A DNA stretch of 64,000 nt from Methylopila sp. M107 (GCF_000384475.1 NZ_ARWB01000001.1:1840176-1904175), one strand, 5' to 3'. Shown: positions 44,635-54,392, numbered from the stretch's first letter. Numbers and translations: made by a program. The notes: generated by a model from the letters alone, not told the origin.

Positions 44635-45369
44635 ATGGCCCAGAAGCCCTCGCGCGCCCGAAGTTCCGACCAGAAAGTGACGCCGAAGGGCGCCGCTGTG
44701 GCCGAAGAACCGGCGAAGACTGCCGGGCTCGAACTGGTCGGCTTCGATCCGGAGTCCGAACCGTATGTAACCGGCTCCAACGCGCCGGCGGCGCTCGCCC
44801 GCCGCACGCTCGAGCAGGCGATCGGGCTGCAGATCCGGCACCATCGCAAGAGCATGGGTCTCACCGTCGCGGAGCTTGCGAGCGCGGCCTCGGTCTCCAA
44901 CGGCATGCTGTCGAAGATCGAGAACGGCCAGATATCGCCCTCGCTCACCACGTTGCAGACGCTCGCGACCGCGCTCAACGTCCCGATCAGCCTGCTGTTC
45001 TCCGAGTTCGAGGAGCGGCGCGACTGCTCCTTCGTGCCCGCGGGCCAGGGCGTGACGATCCAGCGGCGCGGCACCAAGGTCGGGCACGGCTACGAACTGC
45101 TCGGCCATATGCTCGGGGGCGCGATCGCGGTCGAGCCCTACCTCATCACGCTCGCAGACGACGCCGCGCCCTACACCGCCTTCCAGCACGAGGGCACGGA
45201 GCTGATCCACATCCTCACCGGCGAGGTGACCTACGCTCACGCCGGCAACTCCTACGACATGAAGCCCGGCGACACGCTGCTGTTCGATTCCGGCGCCCCG
45301 CACGGACCGGAGCGCATCGGAAAGACCCCGCTCACTTACCTTTCAATCATCATGTACGAGAAGGACTGA
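44635..45369 (+). CDS. XRE-family regulator with cupin domain, candidate amine-regulon regulator
   Basis: A 244-residue regulator with an N-terminal basic leader of about 55 residues, an XRE helix-turn-helix (IRHHRKSMGLTVAELASAASVSNGMLSKIENGQISPSLTTLQTLATAL) and a C-terminal cupin (HEGTELIHILTGEVTYAHAGNSYDMKPGDTLLFDSGAPHGPE). It lies between the permease operon and mgsABC. Both have the TTTCCTCAYASGAAAT-like site upstream, so I propose this protein as the regulator of amine uptake and assimilation, with the cupin sensing an intermediate such as methylglutamate or glutamylmethylamide. Confidence 0.85.
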   Translation: MAQKPSRARSSDQKVTPKGAAVAEEPAKTAGLELVGFDPESEPYVTGSNAPAALARRTLEQAIGLQIRHHRKSMGLTVAELASAASVSNGMLSKIENGQISPSLTTLQTLATALNVPISLLFSEFEERRDCSFVPAGQGVTIQRRGTKVGHGYELLGHMLGGAIAVEPYLITLADDAAPYTAFQHEGTELIHILTGEVTYAHAGNSYDMKPGDTLLFDSGAPHGPERIGKTPLTYLSIIMYEKD

Positions 45370-45477
45370 GGGGCCGCATTTGCGCCCGCAGTCAAAGACG
45401 GTCCTTCATTGTGGTGCGCGCAACGACTACATTGTGAGGCGGACGGATAGTTGCCACTCAGAAGTTGGAGAGCCCAA

Positions 45478-45702
45478 ATGGCTGAACCTGAATCTGATCG
45501 CTGGCCAGCGGAACAAGCGGAAGGCCGCACTCTTCGCGCCGATGACGGTTTCCTGAAGTCGTTGCGCGCACACGGACAGGTCGTGGAGAGCGAAAGTCCC
45601 AACGCTCCCCTCGCTCCCGGCCAGACGCATGTTTTCGTTCGACGCCCAGGAGATGACAGCGGCGTGCTGATCGAAAAGCGGAAGTCTTACTTCAGTCGCT
45701 GA
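45478..45702 (+). CDS. Small hypothetical protein, acidic and charged
   Basis: A 74-residue protein: EPESDRWPAEQAEGRTLRADDGFLKSLRAHGQ, then a C-terminal beta-rich part PGQTHVFVRRPGDDSGVLIEKRKSYFS. GGAGA lies about 8 bases ahead of the ATG. It overlaps the end of the convergent metallopeptidase gene by 11 bases. No recognised family. The gene is AT-richer than the neighbouring regulator. Confidence 0.6.
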   Translation: MAEPESDRWPAEQAEGRTLRADDGFLKSLRAHGQVVESESPNAPLAPGQTHVFVRRPGDDSGVLIEKRKSYFSR

Positions 45703-47254
45703 CGCAGATAAGTCGCGTCCGCCCTAGGCAGCCGCACGAGAAGCAAATCCGCTCCAGGAAGACATTCTTTCCGCGCTTGCGCAAAGCGAATGTCGGCGCG
45801 TCGCGGGACGCGACCACTCCAGCCGACCTCGCGGCCTTCTGTCGGGGCTGCTTCGACGGCCCGGATTTCTTGCCGCCGTAGTCAATCTGGCCATGTTTGA
45901 CCAAGGTGCCGACGAATGAGCGCACCTCGTTCGAAATCGTAGCGCCGGAAGCCACTGTGCCGAGCACCGCCGTGGCTCCCCCCGCGGGTCCTACAATCGC
46001 GACCTGCGGCGCCAGGCATTTGACGTTTTCAAGCTTTGCAGAGAGCCCGGTGAGGTCGACTTCGTGGTCGCTCGTAACTTGGGATGTCTCGGGGCCGGCC
46101 AGGCTGAAACTGACAGCCTCAAGCCTTGCAGTGGCCGCGGGCGCCATGATCGATCGCAACTCTTTCTTGACCTTCGCCGTCAGATTGCCTGCGCTTTGAG
46201 ACTTCGGTTTCGAACCAATGGCTGCTCGTGGAGCGAGAAACGCTGTAACGCTCAGGGCGATGCCATGACGACTGAAGGCGGTTCGAATGAAATTCTCGTG
46301 CGGGCCGCCGCCACCCGGCGCGCCGTGAATGTCCCGATCGGCGAGCAACATCGTGCGTCCGACCGTTTCAAGAAAGCGCGGCTGTATAGGCGCTTCCGCC
46401 ACGCCCCGCCTCAACAAGTTGGTGGCGATCCGGCAAGCGTCCAAAAGCCCTTCTTGGCCGCCACCCTTCGCGAGGAAGATCTCCCGAATGAGCTCGTAGT
46501 AGCATCCGCTCGTCAGCTGGCCAAAACTGTGCGATTCGTTGATGAGTTCGCCAGGCTTGCCATTGGTCGGTAGAGTTTGAGGGAACGCCCACTGGAACGC
46601 GTTCGCGGCCCTCCTGGGAGTCGCCGCATTGTGGTTCGGACCTGCGGCGATAGCGATACCGTGAGACAGTTGTTCCGCAATCGCTTCGACAAAGTTGCCT
46701 TTGGACAGATCGGGGTCGGCCGCCAGCAATTCCTCGCGCGTCTCCCGGTCGGACAGCGCGGTCATTATAGCGATGCAGTCACCGAAACCTTCATGGAAGG
46801 CCGTGACTTCCATCGTGGGCACGCCCCAGAGATCCGGACGCAACGCATCGAGGATGGCGTGTCCGACCTCATGAGCGACGACGTCGGTGCTCGCGCCGGA
46901 GAAGATGACGCCGTCATCGGTCGTAAACTGGTAGAATCGGACGCTTGAACGATCGTAATACGCGTTCAGTTCCTCACCCAGGTTTGGATTGAGGTCCAAA
47001 CGACGGCGCGCCGCCTCGCCGCGCCACCCTGGAATCGGCCCCGCCATGTCCTCGAAAGCGTTCAGAGTTCTGAGCGCCGCCTCCCTGGCCTGCCAAGCAA
47101 CGAAGTCGGTTGTGTCGGTCTCGTAGACGTCCTCAGCTGGCAACTCGTTGACGTCAAAAGAAGAGAGTTGCGCGGCGCGGTCAGCGGACGGAGCTACAAC
47201 GATAGGGCCGCCAGATGGCGCGTTAGGGTCATTGCTGATGTAATTGATGCTCAT
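45692..47254 (-). CDS. Predicted gluzincin metallopeptidase, unknown family
   Basis: A 520-residue protein with a zinc peptidase core: VVAHEVGHAILDAL (H128, E129, H132) and AFHEGFGDC (H154, E155, D159), 22 residues apart. This H-E-x-x-H ... E-x-x-x-D layout is that of thermolysin-like gluzincins. No signal peptide is visible; the start is polar. The region after residue 330 is a separate, lower-complexity domain ending in a cysteine-rich tail FSCGCLGRTRLICVSD. The gene has a distinctly lower GC than the flanking genes. Its substrate, and whether it is a toxin-type or maturation peptidase, is unknown. Confidence 0.65.
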   Translation of the reverse strand: MSINYISNDPNAPSGGPIVVAPSADRAAQLSSFDVNELPAEDVYETDTTDFVAWQAREAALRTLNAFEDMAGPIPGWRGEAARRRLDLNPNLGEELNAYYDRSSVRFYQFTTDDGVIFSGASTDVVAHEVGHAILDALRPDLWGVPTMEVTAFHEGFGDCIAIMTALSDRETREELLAADPDLSKGNFVEAIAEQLSHGIAIAAGPNHNAATPRRAANAFQWAFPQTLPTNGKPGELINESHSFGQLTSGCYYELIREIFLAKGGGQEGLLDACRIATNLLRRGVAEAPIQPRFLETVGRTMLLADRDIHGAPGGGGPHENFIRTAFSRHGIALSVTAFLAPRAAIGSKPKSQSAGNLTAKVKKELRSIMAPAATARLEAVSFSLAGPETSQVTSDHEVDLTGLSAKLENVKCLAPQVAIVGPAGGATAVLGTVASGATISNEVRSFVGTLVKHGQIDYGGKKSGPSKQPRQKAARSAGVVASRDAPTFALRKRGKNVFLERICFSCGCLGRTRLICVSD

Positions 47255-47475
47255 GTCGCCGCCCCCAGCTAGCAAGTTGTTTTTGGATCTACAGCTCAAA
47301 ATCCTATATGCATGTAACTTTAGATACAGACGCTCACGATCGAGCTTTGTATACTAAACCCTAAAATAGACCTCCCGTCGGCGACTGCAATCAGAAGTTT
47401 TCGTTTGAGGACGCGGCATACGTCGCGCCGAACGGCCGGAGCTCGAATGAGCGTCCGCAGAACCGGCGCCAAATT

Positions 47476-47491
47476 TTTCCTCACACGAAAT
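47476..47491. promoter_or_regulatory. TTTCCTCACACGAAAT operator candidate before mgsA
   Basis: Fourteen of sixteen bases equal the stretch at 41284-41299 upstream of the permease operon. Here it lies 97 bases before the mgsA start and 16 bases upstream of the -35 candidate, a position compatible with an activator. It is a weaker palindrome than the other copy. Binding by the XRE-cupin protein is inferred. Confidence 0.5.
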
Positions 47492-47507
47492 ATTTTTTCT
47501 GGATCGA

Positions 47508-47536
47508 TTGACGTCACACGGCGCTCCGTCTAGCTT
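47508..47536 (+). promoter_or_regulatory. Sigma-70-like promoter before mgsA
   Basis: TTGACG at 47508-47513 and TAGCTT at 47531-47536 are 17 bases apart, the optimal spacing for a housekeeping promoter in this group. It lies 51 bases ahead of mgsA. The -10 is a partial match. The prediction is sequence-based only. Confidence 0.45.
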
Positions 47537-47587
47537 TCGGTCAACGGCTCGAAGCCGGTTTCACGCAAGCGATGGAGCGGCCGGAAG

Positions 47588-48475
47588 ATGTGCGGCATCG
47601 TCGGACTTTTCCTCAAAGACAAGACGCTCGAACCCAAGCTCGGCGAGATGCTGAGCGGGATGCTCGACTGCATGACCGATCGCGGCCCGGACTCGGCGGG
47701 CTTCGCGGTCTACGGCTCCGGCGACAAGGGCCATGTGAAGATCACGCTCCGCGCCCCTGAGGGTTTTGACTTCGACGCGCTCGCCAAGTCGTTCGGCGAC
47801 GGCGTGACGCTCACCCGCCGCGGCACCCACGCCATCGTCTCGGCGCCGGAAGCGCGCGAGGCGGACATCCGCGCGATCGTCGCGAAGACCGCGAATGTGG
47901 CCGTCGTCGGCGCCGGTCAGCGCATGGAGCTCTACAAGGAGGTCGGACTGCCGAAGACGGTCGCCGATCGCTTCGAGCTCGCCAAGATGTCCGGCACGCA
48001 CGGCATCGGCCACACCCGCATGGCGACCGAGAGCGCGGTGACGACCAACGGCGCGCATCCGTTCTCGACCGGGGCCGACCAGTGCCTCGTGCACAACGGC
48101 TCGTTGTCGAACCACCGTTCGGTGCGCCGCGACCTCGACCGCGCCGGCGTCAGGACCGAGACCGACAACGACAGCGAAGTCGCCGCCGGCTACCTGACTT
48201 GGCGCATGAACCAGGGCCGCACGCTCGGCGAGGCGCTGGAAGACTCGCTCGACGACCTCGACGGTTTCTACACCTTCGTGGTCGGCACCGAGACCGGCTT
48301 CGGCGTCATCCGCGACCCGATCGCCTGCAAGCCCGCCGTGATGGCCGAGACCGACCAGTATGTCGCTTTCGGCTCGGAATACCGGGCGCTCGCCGGCCTT
48401 CCGGGCATCGAGACCGCCAAGGTCTGGGAGCCGGAGCCGGCCAAGGTTTACTTCTGGGACCGCGCGGCGGCCTGA
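47588..48475 (+). CDS. mgsA: N-methylglutamate synthase subunit A / GlxB-like class II glutamine amidotransferase
   Basis: A 295-residue class II (Ntn) glutamine amidotransferase domain with the catalytic Cys2 after Met (M-C-G-I-V-G) and MTDRGPDSAGFAVYG, GIGHTRMATES and VHNGSLSNHRSVR. It corresponds to the N-terminal domain of glutamate synthase split into its own gene. Together with the next two genes it would form N-methyl-L-glutamate synthase, which makes N-methylglutamate from methylamine and glutamate, or the related GlxBCD complex of rhizobia. mgs versus glx is decided by the neighbouring gmaS-type gene and amine transport genes; it remains an inference. Confidence 0.8.
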   Translation: MCGIVGLFLKDKTLEPKLGEMLSGMLDCMTDRGPDSAGFAVYGSGDKGHVKITLRAPEGFDFDALAKSFGDGVTLTRRGTHAIVSAPEAREADIRAIVAKTANVAVVGAGQRMELYKEVGLPKTVADRFELAKMSGTHGIGHTRMATESAVTTNGAHPFSTGADQCLVHNGSLSNHRSVRRDLDRAGVRTETDNDSEVAAGYLTWRMNQGRTLGEALEDSLDDLDGFYTFVVGTETGFGVIRDPIACKPAVMAETDQYVAFGSEYRALAGLPGIETAKVWEPEPAKVYFWDRAAA

Positions 48476-48505
48476 TCGATCATGACAGCTCAGGGGGCGC
48501 GCCTC

Positions 48506-49213
48506 ATGAACGCAAATGTGGAAACCCACGCCGTCGATCTCGCGACGTCGTCGGTCCGTGAACTGAATGCGGCGCTCCATGCGCTGAAGGAAGGATCCAA
48601 CGCCTCGCTGTGGCGGGTGGCGAACCCGCGCGGCCTGCACGCGATCGCGGCCGGCGTCGACGCGCCCGTCACCGTCGAGGTCGACGGGCCGGTCGGCTAC
48701 TATTGCGGCGGCATGAACAAGCAGGCGACCGTGATCGTGCGCGGCTCGGCCGGCGTCGGCGTCGCGGAGAACATGATGTCGGGCCTCGTCCATGTGGAGG
48801 GCGACGCCAGCCAGGCGGCCGGCGCCACCGCCCATGGCGGGACGCTGCTGATCGAGGGCAACGCGGCGGCGCGCTGCGGCATCTCGATGAAGGGCGTCGA
48901 CATCATCGTGAAGGGCTCGGTCGGCCACATGTCGGCCTTCATGGCCCAGTCCGGCAGCATGGTGGTGTTCGGCGACGCGGGCGAGGCGCTCGGCGACTCG
49001 ATCTACGAGGCCAAGCTGTTCGTGCGCGGGTCGGTCCAGAGCCTCGGCGCCGACTGCATCGAGAAGGAAATGCGCGACAAGCATAAGAAGCTGCTGTTCG
49101 AGCGCTTCAAGCTCGCGGGCGTCGACGGCCAGATCGATCCGTCCGAGTTCAAGCGCTACGGCTCCGGCCGCACGCTCTACCACTTCCACGTCGACAACGC
49201 GTCGGCCTACTGA
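48506..49213 (+). CDS. mgsB: N-methylglutamate synthase subunit B / GlxC-like protein
   Basis: A 235-residue protein corresponding to the C-terminal GXGXG beta-helix domain of glutamate synthase: VEVDGPVGYYCGGMNKQATVIV, AHGGTLLIEGNAAARCGISM, DIIVKGSVGHMSAFMAQSG and FGDAGEALGDSIYEAKLFV. It is the second subunit of the split synthase. The ATG at 48506 with AGGGGG upstream is chosen; an ATG at 48482 is in frame without a site. It follows mgsA by 30 bases. Confidence 0.8.
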   Translation: MNANVETHAVDLATSSVRELNAALHALKEGSNASLWRVANPRGLHAIAAGVDAPVTVEVDGPVGYYCGGMNKQATVIVRGSAGVGVAENMMSGLVHVEGDASQAAGATAHGGTLLIEGNAAARCGISMKGVDIIVKGSVGHMSAFMAQSGSMVVFGDAGEALGDSIYEAKLFVRGSVQSLGADCIEKEMRDKHKKLLFERFKLAGVDGQIDPSEFKRYGSGRTLYHFHVDNASAY

Positions 49214-49223
49214 GGCGAAGGCG

Positions 49224-50570
49224 ATGAACGAACACTTCAAGGCCCCGCCGGTCCCGCACACCCTCCCCCGCGAGAGCGCGACCTTCGACGCCTACACCAT
49301 GTCGGAGATCCGTCGCGCCGCCGCGACCGGCATCTACGACATCCGCGGCGCCGGCGCGAAGCGCAAGCTGCCGCATTTCGACGACCTCTTGTTCCTCGGC
49401 GCCTCGATCTCGCGCTACCCGCTCGAGGGCTATCGCGAGAAATGCGGCACCGACGTCGTGCTCGGCACGCGCTACGCCAAGAAGCCGATCGAGCTCAAGA
49501 CGCCCGTCACCATCGCCGGCATGAGCTTCGGCTCGCTCTCGGGGCCGGCGAAGGAAGCGCTCGGACGCGGCGCCTCGGCCATGGGCACCTCCACCACCAC
49601 CGGCGACGGCGGCATGACGCAGGAGGAGCGCGGGCATTCCAAGACGCTCGTCTACCAGTACCTGCCCTCGCGCTACGGCATGAACCCGGACGACATCCGC
49701 AAAGCCGACGCGATCGAAGTGGTCGTCGGACAGGGCGCGAAACCCGGCGGCGGCGGCATGCTGCTCGGCCAGAAGATTTCGAAGCGCGTCGCCCAGATGC
49801 GCAACCTGCCCGAGGGCATCGACCAGCGCTCGGCCTGCCGCCATCCCGACTGGACCGGCCCGGACGACCTCGAGATCAAGATCCAGGAACTGCGCGAGAT
49901 CACCGACTGGGAGAAGCCGATCTATGTGAAGGTCGGCGCCGCCCGCCCCTATTACGACACCGCGCTCGCGGTGAAGTCAGGCGCCGACGTCGTGGTGGTC
50001 GACGGCATGCAGGGCGGCACGGCCGCGACCCAAGAGGTGTTCATCGAGCATGTCGGCATCCCGACGCTCGCCGCCATCCGCAACGCGGTGCGCGCGCTGC
50101 AGGACCTCGGCATGCACCGCAAGGTGCAGCTGATCGTCTCGGGCGGCATCCGCAACGGCGCGGATGTGGCGAAGGCGTTGGCGCTCGGCGCTGACGCTGT
50201 CGCGATCGGCACAGCGGCGCTGATCGCGCTCGGCGACAACGACCCTTCGCTCGACGACGAGTACCGCAAGCTCGGCTCCCGCGCCGGCGCCTATGACGAC
50301 TGGCACGAGGGCCGCGACCCCGCCGGCATCACCACGCAGGACCCGGAGCTGATGAAGCGGCTGGATCCTGAGAAGGCCGGCCGCCGGCTCGCCAACTTCC
50401 TCGCCGTGATGACGCTGGAGGCGCAGACCATCGCGCGCGCCTGCGGCAAGAGCCACGTGCACAATCTGGAGCCCGAGGACCTTGTCGCGCTGACGATCGA
50501 GGCCGCCGCCATGGCGCAGGTGCCGATCGCGGGAACGGACTGGATACCCGGCGTGACGGGTCGGTTCTGA
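49224..50570 (+). CDS. mgsC: N-methylglutamate synthase subunit C / GlxD-like glutamate synthase central domain
   Basis: A 448-residue FMN and Fe-S protein equal to the central domain of glutamate synthase. Visible: TIAGMSFGSLSGPAKEALGRGAS, STTTGDGGMTQEERGHS, VGQGAKPGGGGMLLGQKIS, VKVGAARPYYDTALAVKSGADVVVVDGMQGGTAA and LIVSGGIRNGADVAKALALGADAVAIGTAAL. It should carry the FMN site that reduces the imino intermediate. It is 10 bases after mgsB, so all three subunits are co-expressed. Confidence 0.85.
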   Translation: MNEHFKAPPVPHTLPRESATFDAYTMSEIRRAAATGIYDIRGAGAKRKLPHFDDLLFLGASISRYPLEGYREKCGTDVVLGTRYAKKPIELKTPVTIAGMSFGSLSGPAKEALGRGASAMGTSTTTGDGGMTQEERGHSKTLVYQYLPSRYGMNPDDIRKADAIEVVVGQGAKPGGGGMLLGQKISKRVAQMRNLPEGIDQRSACRHPDWTGPDDLEIKIQELREITDWEKPIYVKVGAARPYYDTALAVKSGADVVVVDGMQGGTAATQEVFIEHVGIPTLAAIRNAVRALQDLGMHRKVQLIVSGGIRNGADVAKALALGADAVAIGTAALIALGDNDPSLDDEYRKLGSRAGAYDDWHEGRDPAGITTQDPELMKRLDPEKAGRRLANFLAVMTLEAQTIARACGKSHVHNLEPEDLVALTIEAAAMAQVPIAGTDWIPGVTGRF

Positions 50571-50605
50571 GGTCAGGCGACCGCCAACGGTCGCAGACTG
50601 CGCGT

Positions 50606-50693
50606 CGTCGTCCTCCGGCTTGACCGGAGGACCCACGTCAGACGTGGAACTCGACGCCCGAGTTAGGTCCTCCGGTCAAGTCGGAGGACGACG
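50606..50693. repeat. Palindromic repeat between mgsC and gmaS (family B variant)
   Basis: CGTCGTCCTCCGGCTTGACCGG and the complementary CCGGTCAAGTCGGAGGACGACG face each other around about 45 bases that include a CCACGTCAGACGTGG inner palindrome. A hairpin in the mRNA between mgsC and gmaS could stabilise the upstream message. Confidence 0.7.
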
Positions 50694-50769
50694 GAGAGGG
50701 TGTCGCGGCCGGTTCGCGAAGCCCCATTGGTGCGACCGGCCCAGTTGCGGGCCAAAATGGGGAACAGAC

Positions 50770-52062
50770 ATGGCGTCCGATCTTGCCAAAGCCGCCAAGG
50801 ATCGCGGCATCAAGTATTTTCTCATCTCCTACACCGACCTGTTCGGCTCGCAGCGCGCGAAGCTCGTGCCGGCGGCCGCGATCGGCGGCATGCAGAAGTC
50901 GGGCGCGGGCTTTGCAGGCTTCGCAACCTGGCTCGACATGAGCCCGGCCGATAGCGACCTCTTCGCCAAGCCCGATCCCGACAGCCTGATCCAGCTGCCG
51001 TGGAAACCGGAAGTCGGCTGGCTCGCGGCGGACCTGTGGATGGACGGCAAGGAGGTCGAGCAGGCTCCCCGAAACCTGCTGAAACGCCTGATCGCGAAAT
51101 CGGGCCACGAGATGAAGTCCGGCGTCGAGCCCGAGTTCTTCATCGTCAACGCCGACGGCTCCGCGATCTCGGACGGCGCCGACACCGCCGAAAAGCCCTG
51201 TTACGACCAGCAGGCGCTGATGCGCCGCTATGCGGTCGTGACCGAGATCTGCGACTCCATGATCGCGCTCGGCTGGGGCCCCTACCAGAACGACCATGAG
51301 GACGCGAACGGCCAGTTCGAGATGAACTGGAATTTTGGGCCCGCGCTCCAGGTCGCCGACCAGCACGCCTTCTTCAAGTTCATGGCGAAGTCGATCGCCG
51401 AGAAGCACGGCCTGCGCATCACCTTCATGCCAAAACCGTTCGTGAACCTCACCGGCTCCGGCTGCCACGTCCACGTCTCGCTCTGGAACGGCAAAAACAA
51501 CCTGTTCGAGGACCCGAAGGGCGAGCTCGGGGTCAGCCAGGACGCCTACCACTTCATCGGCGGTTTGCTGCACAACGCCGACGGCATCTGCGCGCTGACC
51601 AACCCGACGGTGAACTCCTACAAGCGCATCAACGCGCCGCGCACGGCCTCGGGCGCGACCTGGGCGCCGAATTCGGTGACCTACACCGGCAACAACCGCA
51701 CCCACATGATCCGCATCCCGGACTCGAACCGGATCGAGTTCCGCCTGCCCGACGGCGCGGTGAACCCCTATCTCTTACAGGCGGCGGTGCTGGCCGCGGG
51801 CCTCGACGGCATCGACAATAAGCGCGATCCCGGCAAGCGCCTCGACAACAACATGTACACCGACGGCCACAAGGTGAAGAACGCCAAGAAGCTGCCGCTC
51901 AACCTGCTCGACGCGCTGCGCGCCTTCGAGAGCTCGAAGGCGGCGCGGACCATGTTCGGCGACGAGTTCGTGACCGGCTACGCCAAGCTCAAGATGGTCG
52001 AGTGGAACAACTACACCCGCCACCTTACCCAGTGGGAGCGGGACAACACGCTGGATTGCTGA
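50770..52062 (+). CDS. gmaS: Gamma-glutamylmethylamide synthetase / glutamine synthetase type III-like
   Basis: A 430-residue glutamine synthetase fold (GlnT/GmaS group, shorter than GlnA). Visible: GVEPEFFIVN, NDHEDANGQFEMNWNFG, HGLRITFMPKPFVNLTGSGCHVHVSLW (glutamate and metal site) and RIEFRLPDGAVNPYLLQAAVLAAG. The enzyme ligates methylamine (or ammonia) to glutamate with ATP. The mgsABC neighbourhood makes gamma-glutamylmethylamide synthetase more likely than plain GlnT, but the same four-gene order occurs as glxBCD-glnT in rhizobia. The ATG at 50770 has GGGGAAC ahead. Confidence 0.8.
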   Translation: MASDLAKAAKDRGIKYFLISYTDLFGSQRAKLVPAAAIGGMQKSGAGFAGFATWLDMSPADSDLFAKPDPDSLIQLPWKPEVGWLAADLWMDGKEVEQAPRNLLKRLIAKSGHEMKSGVEPEFFIVNADGSAISDGADTAEKPCYDQQALMRRYAVVTEICDSMIALGWGPYQNDHEDANGQFEMNWNFGPALQVADQHAFFKFMAKSIAEKHGLRITFMPKPFVNLTGSGCHVHVSLWNGKNNLFEDPKGELGVSQDAYHFIGGLLHNADGICALTNPTVNSYKRINAPRTASGATWAPNSVTYTGNNRTHMIRIPDSNRIEFRLPDGAVNPYLLQAAVLAAGLDGIDNKRDPGKRLDNNMYTDGHKVKNAKKLPLNLLDALRAFESSKAARTMFGDEFVTGYAKLKMVEWNNYTRHLTQWERDNTLDC

Positions 52063-52105
52063 GGCGCGCGCGCAGGGAAGCGCGACCTGTCCTGCTCCCC
52101 CTTGC

Positions 52106-52307
52106 GGCAGGGCTATCGCATGGCTCGCCCGACTCTTTCTTCACCTCTCCCCGGTGGGGAGAGGTCGCGAGGCGAAGCCGAAGCGGGTGAGGGGGATAAG
52201 GGCTTTCCGGAGAGGGCGGCTCCCCCTCACCCGGCCCTTCGGGCCGACCTCTCCCCGCCGGGGAGAGGTGAAGGTCAGCGCTCTACTTCAAGTGCGATAG
52301 CCCTGCC
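52106..52307. repeat. Nested palindromic repeat (family C) after gmaS
   Basis: An outer perfect 15-base inverted repeat (GGCAGGGCTATCGCA at 52106-52120 with its complement at 52293-52307) encloses a second palindrome at 52140-52272, CTTCACCTCTCCCC ... GGGGAGAGGTGAAG, containing GCGGGTGAGGGG and CCCCTCACCCG. No gene is present between gmaS and the ABC permease (52063-52445). It may end the mgs-gmaS transcript or stabilise its 3' end. Confidence 0.75.
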
Positions 52308-52445
52308 CCTTGCGGAGGGCTTGGGGGTGGGCTCCCTCAGGATAAAGCGCGTCGCGGCTGCGTAGGGCAGCTTCACTCGACGAGCCAAGTTCCGAACCAC
52401 CACCACGCCTAACCCCTCCCCGCGAGGGGCAGAGGGACAGAAACG

Positions 52446-53209
52446 TCACGCCTTCAGCCGGTACCCCGTCTTGAAAATCCACCACACCCCGGTGAGGCAG
52501 AGCGCCAGAAACAGCGCGATCGCCGCGAGGCTGATCTCGATGCTGACGTCCGACTTGCCGAAGAACGACCAGCGGAACCCCGACACCAGATAGACCACCG
52601 GGTTGAACAGCGAGACCGTGCGCCAGAACGGCGGCAGCATGTCGATCGAGTAGAACGCGCCGCCCAAAAACGTCAGCGGCGTCACGATCAGCAGCGGCAC
52701 CATCTGCAGTTTCTCGAAACCGTCGGCCCAGATGCCGATGATGAAGCCGAACAGCGAGAAGGTGATCGCCGTCAGCAGCAGGAAGGAGATCATCCAGAAC
52801 GGATGCTGGATCTGAAGCGGCACGAACAGCGAGGCGGTCGCGAGCATGATCAGCCCGATGATGATCGACTTGGTCGCCGCCGCCCCGACATAGGCGATGA
52901 CGATCTCCAGGAACGACACTGGCGCCGAAAGCAGCTCGTAGATCGTGCCGACGAATCTCGGAAAATAGATGCCGAAGGAGGCGTTCGCGATCGACTGCGT
53001 GAGCAGCGTCAGCATGATCAGGCCCGGCACGATATAGGCGCCGTAAGCGACCCCCTCGACCGATTGGATGCGGCTGCCGATCGCGGCGCCGAACACCACG
53101 AAATAGAGCGAGGTCGAGATCACCGGCGAGATCACGCTCTGCATGACGGTGCGCCAGGCGCGCGCCATCTCGAAGCGGTAGATCGCGCCGATCGCGCGGT
53201 GGTTGACGA

Positions 53210-53213
<4 letters not shown>
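52446..53213 (-). CDS. ABC-2 type exporter permease (YadH-like)
   Basis: A 255-residue membrane protein with six helices of the ABC-2 type. The N-terminal [44 protein letters not shown] and the [22 protein letters not shown]-terminal loop are family features. Its start overlaps the ATPase stop (ATGA), so the two proteins form one exporter, resembling E. coli YadGH. The substrate is unknown. Confidence 0.88.
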
Positions 53214-54136
<923 letters not shown>

Positions 54137-54271
54137 GGCGGGCGGGAGTTAAGCGTCTGTGCGCGAAAGGTCCATGGGGAGGCGACGCGGGCAGGCGATT
54201 GCACGGGCGCATTCGAACGACTTTTGGGGGCCCGACCGCGTGCTTCCGTGGCCCGCTCAGCCGGCCCAGTT

Positions 54272-54365
54272 CGTCATGCCCCGGCTTGTCCGGGGCATCC
54301 AGGCTTAGGCTGACGCGGCGCTCCGGCGTCTGGCCTGGATTCCCCGGACAAGCCGGGGAATGACG
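54272..54365. repeat. Palindromic repeat between the YadG-like and corA genes (family B)
   Basis: CGTCATGCCCCGGCTTGTCCGGGGCATCCAGGC and GCCTGGATTCCCCGGACAAGCCGGGGAATGACG face each other, each with an inner CCGG hairpin, so the whole forms a two-level hairpin. It belongs with the repeats at 55541, 62814 and 60831. Confidence 0.75.
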
Positions 54366-54392
54366 AGCCTTGTGGCGCGGGCGGAGCGCCCC

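Larger units (their letters stand above)
47255..47587. other. 333-base divergent regulatory region before mgsA
   Basis: The region separates the metallopeptidase gene (minus) from mgsA (plus) and has no credible gene. It contains the operator candidate at 47476-47491 and a promoter-like pair at 47508-47536. The left half (47290-47350) is AT-rich and may carry the metallopeptidase promoter. No riboswitch fold was recognised. Confidence 0.5.

Noticed and set aside
47561-49261. A 566-codon minus-strand frame opposite mgsAB
   Set aside because: Antisense shadow; mgsA and mgsB carry catalytic and structural motifs in the other strand.
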